From positions 23,185,291 through 23,249,290 of the forward strand of contig CM029372.1 in NCBI GenBank assembly GCA_017165825.1: DNA of 64,000 nt. Direction: 5' to 3'. Position numbers and translations under genes: made by a program. The stretch's first letter is position 1. The number at the start of each line of letters is the position of its first letter. This DNA is from Hepsetus odoe. Lineage: Eukaryota > Chordata > Actinopteri > Characiformes > Hepsetidae. Shown piece by piece: positions 60,541 to 64,000 of the stretch. The notes beneath the pieces were generated by a model that had not been told where the DNA came from, searched no databases, and saw nothing but the letters and a program-made list of their open reading frames with translations.

Positions 60541-63500
60541 TCAAAAATGGTAAATGTTTTCATAGGATTTTATATGGCACTGGCCTGCAGTGTTAGCTGG
60601 AACACTGTTTTGCTGCTGTTTTGCGATGCACCAGTTGTAAGGGGAGGGGTAGAGGGAGCGTGCCAAGACTTACAGGATGGAGAAAAATAGCACAGCCCCA
60701 CGTTACAAAAACAGCTTATCTGATCTGACCCAATCAATGAAAGCAGCACACTCCTTGGGATGGGCTCTTATACACCTACTCAAACATCTTCAGAAAAAAA
60801 GAAAAAACAGTTACTTATAGCCACACCTGGATTTTATTCATAACTTTACACATGGGAATCACATGAATTTTGAGAATGACTAATATGCCTTCACAGCTTA
60901 TTATACAAGAAAAGCTTGTTCACTGCTTTCGTGTACACTCTTGATTACATGCATTTTCCAATGCCAATACAATAATCTTTAACTTAAAATAAGGTCTGTT
61001 TTTAATTAAAGTAAACATTAAGGGTGAACAGTTCTGGACAGATTACCTCATCCCAGTGATTAACATGACCTCATTTCTAAACTTTAAGACTCATTGGCCT
61101 GGGCTTTGACCCCCCACTACAGAGCCACAGTAGTCCAGGAGGTCATTCTTCCACTCCCTCCTTGAGTCTCTTTCATTCTATGTACCTCAGCAAAGTCAGG
61201 TTCATTCTCAATCTACATGTTATGCTGAGCTTGGTACTGGGGCTAGCAGATGGTTATATTATGCATGACTCACTATTGTAGAGGCGCTGTCTCAGGGGCC
61301 CTGTATTGTCTTAGAAGGTCATTGGACAAATTTTGCTCTGGGAGAGGGTCATAGAAGACTTTAGCTAAACCAGACAGCATGGAATTTAACAGGGCAAAGT
61401 CTGTCTTTATGTGCATTACATTTGTCAAAGAAAAAAAAAAGCTAGATTACCAACAAAAGTTTAGAATTTCCTCAAACTTGAAATGACAACTTAAATTCAG
61501 ACTCAAAGATATGAAAGATATAGGGAAGAGTGACCTCTGCTGTTCAACAAAGAGCTTTGACAAAAGATTTAAAAAAGATTTTTTCAATCTTTTGAAAAAG
61601 AATCTCCATTTAGCGCACAACAGAACACAGCCCATTTAGAGAGAATACAATAAACTTTAAAGGCAAATCCATTGACTCAATACAGGCCATTCTGTGTGAG
61701 CTCATGCATACATTACTGCTTGGGGAATCAGAATGTAAATTACAGAGATATATGCAGCCTGTGGGTTCCTGCAGGCATCTTTTTAGACAAAAACACTCAG
61801 GAGATGAAAAAGGTCACACGCACACACAACCTGAGTGAACATACAAGTGTCTTATTAGTGCATTATTGCACAATGTTACAGCTCAACTAAAGCGCTCAAT
61901 TTATGCTAAAGAGGGCTGGGGAAATGTCATAAATAAAAAGCTGTTAGAATCAAAACCATGGAAAAAAGAATCTGTTAGCTATAGTCAACCTGGATTCTGT
62001 GGAAGCTGTGGCAGAACAAAGGACACTAAAACTCTCATCTTCCACACACCAGCACCTTCAGATGTTGTACCAGAGACTGTTCCTCTGAGATTATTCCTAC
62101 TCACAGTCATTGGGCTCTTTAATGAATCAACCTACAGCCAAATAGATACTGACCTCCTACACAAAGAATGGTCCTGTGATATCAAGCATATGAACTTCAT
62201 TGATTGTCATTATTTTGTGTGAATGTTTCATATTGAATCGAAGGATAAGGTGATTGAAAAATTATTTAAAAAGTTACTTGAAAAAATATCTAACTACATT
62301 AACATTCATTACACATTTTGAATATTTTTTCTTTCATGAAGTTGAAAGAAAAAATATTGTAAAAAATATACAAGTTTGAAAGCAGTGTTTCAGCAGTGAT
62401 AGTCATCTTTTCCTAGCACAACTAATTCATAGTTTTTCCTTGCCATAGCTTAAGTGAGCTTTTTACTGCTGTATTAAAGTTAGTCTTTCTTTTTCTTTCT
62501 TTCTTTCTTTCTTTCTTTTATATGCAACAGTGTGAAAACTTTCTAAAGGACCTTCATACACTCTTAACACTAGCTCAGCCCCATTCACACTCTGGGTGAG
62601 AAAAAGACAGAGTGAGAAAGCTGAGCAGGGGTAACAACTCACTGATCCCCCCCACCTCCAAGAAATATGTATAAACATAAGTTACTGAAAGAAAATAAAT
62701 AGGTAGTAGATATCATCTTGATGGAGCTGTTGCCATGGCACTGTAAGATATCTCCTTGCATCGCTATGGCAACGGAAAAAAAATGAAGAGCAGCCGCTAC
62801 CTTTATGTATTAAATGCAGTGACAGCACAGCTCATCCACCACTGAGGTAATTTATGAGTGTGCAAACTTGACATTTAGTGCGCGCTTTCATTAACACCAC
62901 AAGGCTTTCTAAACATGTGCTGCAGGCAAAGCAATCAACCTTACTGATGCAAAGGAAATCTGGGAGGGGACTCATTAGTCATTGTGGGCATGTGTGTGTG
63001 TGTGTGTGTGTGTGTTTGGGGTGGGCAGCTTATGCAACAGGAGAGCAGAGACTGACACAATGTCACAACAGACATCAGCACTGCACTAATCACTCTCTTT
63101 TTATTGATCACGTCTGTGCTCAGATACTGAACTCTATCACCTGCTAATTTGCATAAGAGAACCACTGAATGAAATCGTTCCACATTGAACAATCCACACT
63201 GAATCTTTCCTAAATATTTTTGTTTTGTGGGGGGTAAAACAGCAACCAAATACAAGACGCTCTTTTATCAAAGATTTTTGTGATTTTTTTCACTTTTTCA
63301 CATTCATCCATTTATATGGATGATATATCCATTTATATGGATGATATATCTATATTTGTAATAATAAGGCAGTGTTTTAATTTTAAATAAAAACTATTTT
63401 TTATTTTAAAAAATAACTAAGGAACCACATTTATTCACATCTTATTTTATATAATAAATTGGTCCAATTAGGCTGAATCACTCCTTAAATTTTTAAAATC

Positions 63501-64000
63501 AGATCAGTGGTGTTTCAGCGCTTATAAAGGACTAGGTCAGATAGCTACTGCATAAGGAAGAACACATATGAAGCAACAGAGAACGGTACTTTCCAATATT
63601 TGCATCAAATATATACATAGACAGAAAACTAAACGTAATAGTAAAGGCACAGTGGGAGAGCACTGCCCTCTTGTGGCTCAAATTAGGAATGATCCGACTT
63701 ACTTTGAAACAAACACAACCTAGGGATCATTGTTCAATATTGGCCTATTTTTATGCTTTTGTGTAGACACAATATGTGTGTCATATCCTCAGCAAGTGTT
63801 TCTTTTAAAGATTCAGATGTGGTAGATCATGGACCTGAACCCTGAAGGGGTGGGAACCACTGCCACTGCTATAACAGGGAAAGGTGTTTTACAGGTCAGT
63901 AGCACATACCTATATGCCAGCAGCATCGATCAGTGATATAAGTATGTATATAAGCCAAATTTTATGTTTAATAAACCATGTAGACACGCTATGGGTTTAA
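60541..64000 (-). other. atp10b: atp10b intron running off the right edge
   Basis: No exon for membrane segments 1-3 was recognised, so the upstream exons are probably outside the window. It contains (TTTC)n at 62,483-62,518, (GT)n at about 62,992-63,016, and a doubled 'tccatttatatggatgata' at 63,307-63,350. The 118-codon open frame at 61866-62222 resembles nothing known to me and is probably chance. Confidence 0.6.

Noticed and set aside
61866..62222. 118-codon plus-strand open frame in an atp10b intron
   Set aside because: No similarity, ordinary AT-rich composition, no promoter or splice context.
62728..62778. Second X-box-like site (gttgccatggc ... atggcaac)
   Set aside because: Each half breaks the RGYAAC/GTNRCC consensus within its own site; only an imperfect inverted pair remains.

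Overview
The window is nuclear DNA from a ray-finned (teleost) fish. It holds intron-rich vertebrate genes with GT-AG junctions, CpG-rich promoters, long CA/GT and TA microsatellites, Tc1-like transposon remnants, non-LTR retrotransposon fragments and about a dozen copies of a tRNA-derived SINE. No bacterial, viral or CRISPR features were seen. The species cannot be named from the sequence.

Four protein-coding genes are supported. (1) 2072-3409, minus: an intronless SOWAH-family ankyrin-repeat gene. (2) 7271-25047, minus: atp7a, the copper-transporting P1B-ATPase. All 22 coding exons were traced with consistent splice phases, giving 1,487 codons with six CxxC metal-binding domains, the CPC channel motif and every catalytic motif. 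A CpG-rich promoter and probable leader exon lie at 26.56-27.13 kb. (3) 31556-38098, plus: fbxl21, an FBXL3-like F-box/LRR protein of the circadian clock. Four coding exons give 434 codons, with CpG-rich DNA upstream at 30.0-30.6 kb. (4) 41884-60273, minus: the 3' part of atp10b, a class-5 P4-ATPase lipid flippase. Fifteen exons give 940 codons from just before the DKTG phosphorylation site to the stop; the N-terminal exons lie beyond the right edge.

The SOWAH gene and atp7a are in tandem, atp7a and fbxl21 are divergent, and fbxl21 and atp10b converge. atp7a and atp10b are both P-type ATPases but from distant subfamilies (Cu+ pump and phospholipid or glycosphingolipid flippase). fbxl21 belongs to a separate ubiquitin-ligase pathway. 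I see no evidence that the four act together; the arrangement looks like ordinary vertebrate synteny.

The rest is introns and intergenic DNA with layered repeats. These include four foldback elements derived from a Tc1-like transposase 3' end (4.0, 16.4, 28.0 and 55.7 kb), a second short TIR element at 11.9 kb, LINE 3' fragments (23.3, 28.6 and 57.5 kb), and a 27-bp minisatellite at 49.9 kb. The observations most worth a second look are: a (UG)n tract in place of the polypyrimidine tract of an atp10b exon; a two-way 3' splice site that decides the atp7a N-terminus; a perfect RFX X-box in an unexplained CpG-rich segment at 29.68 kb; and transposon-derived hairpins inside atp7a introns. No clearly new biological system was found.
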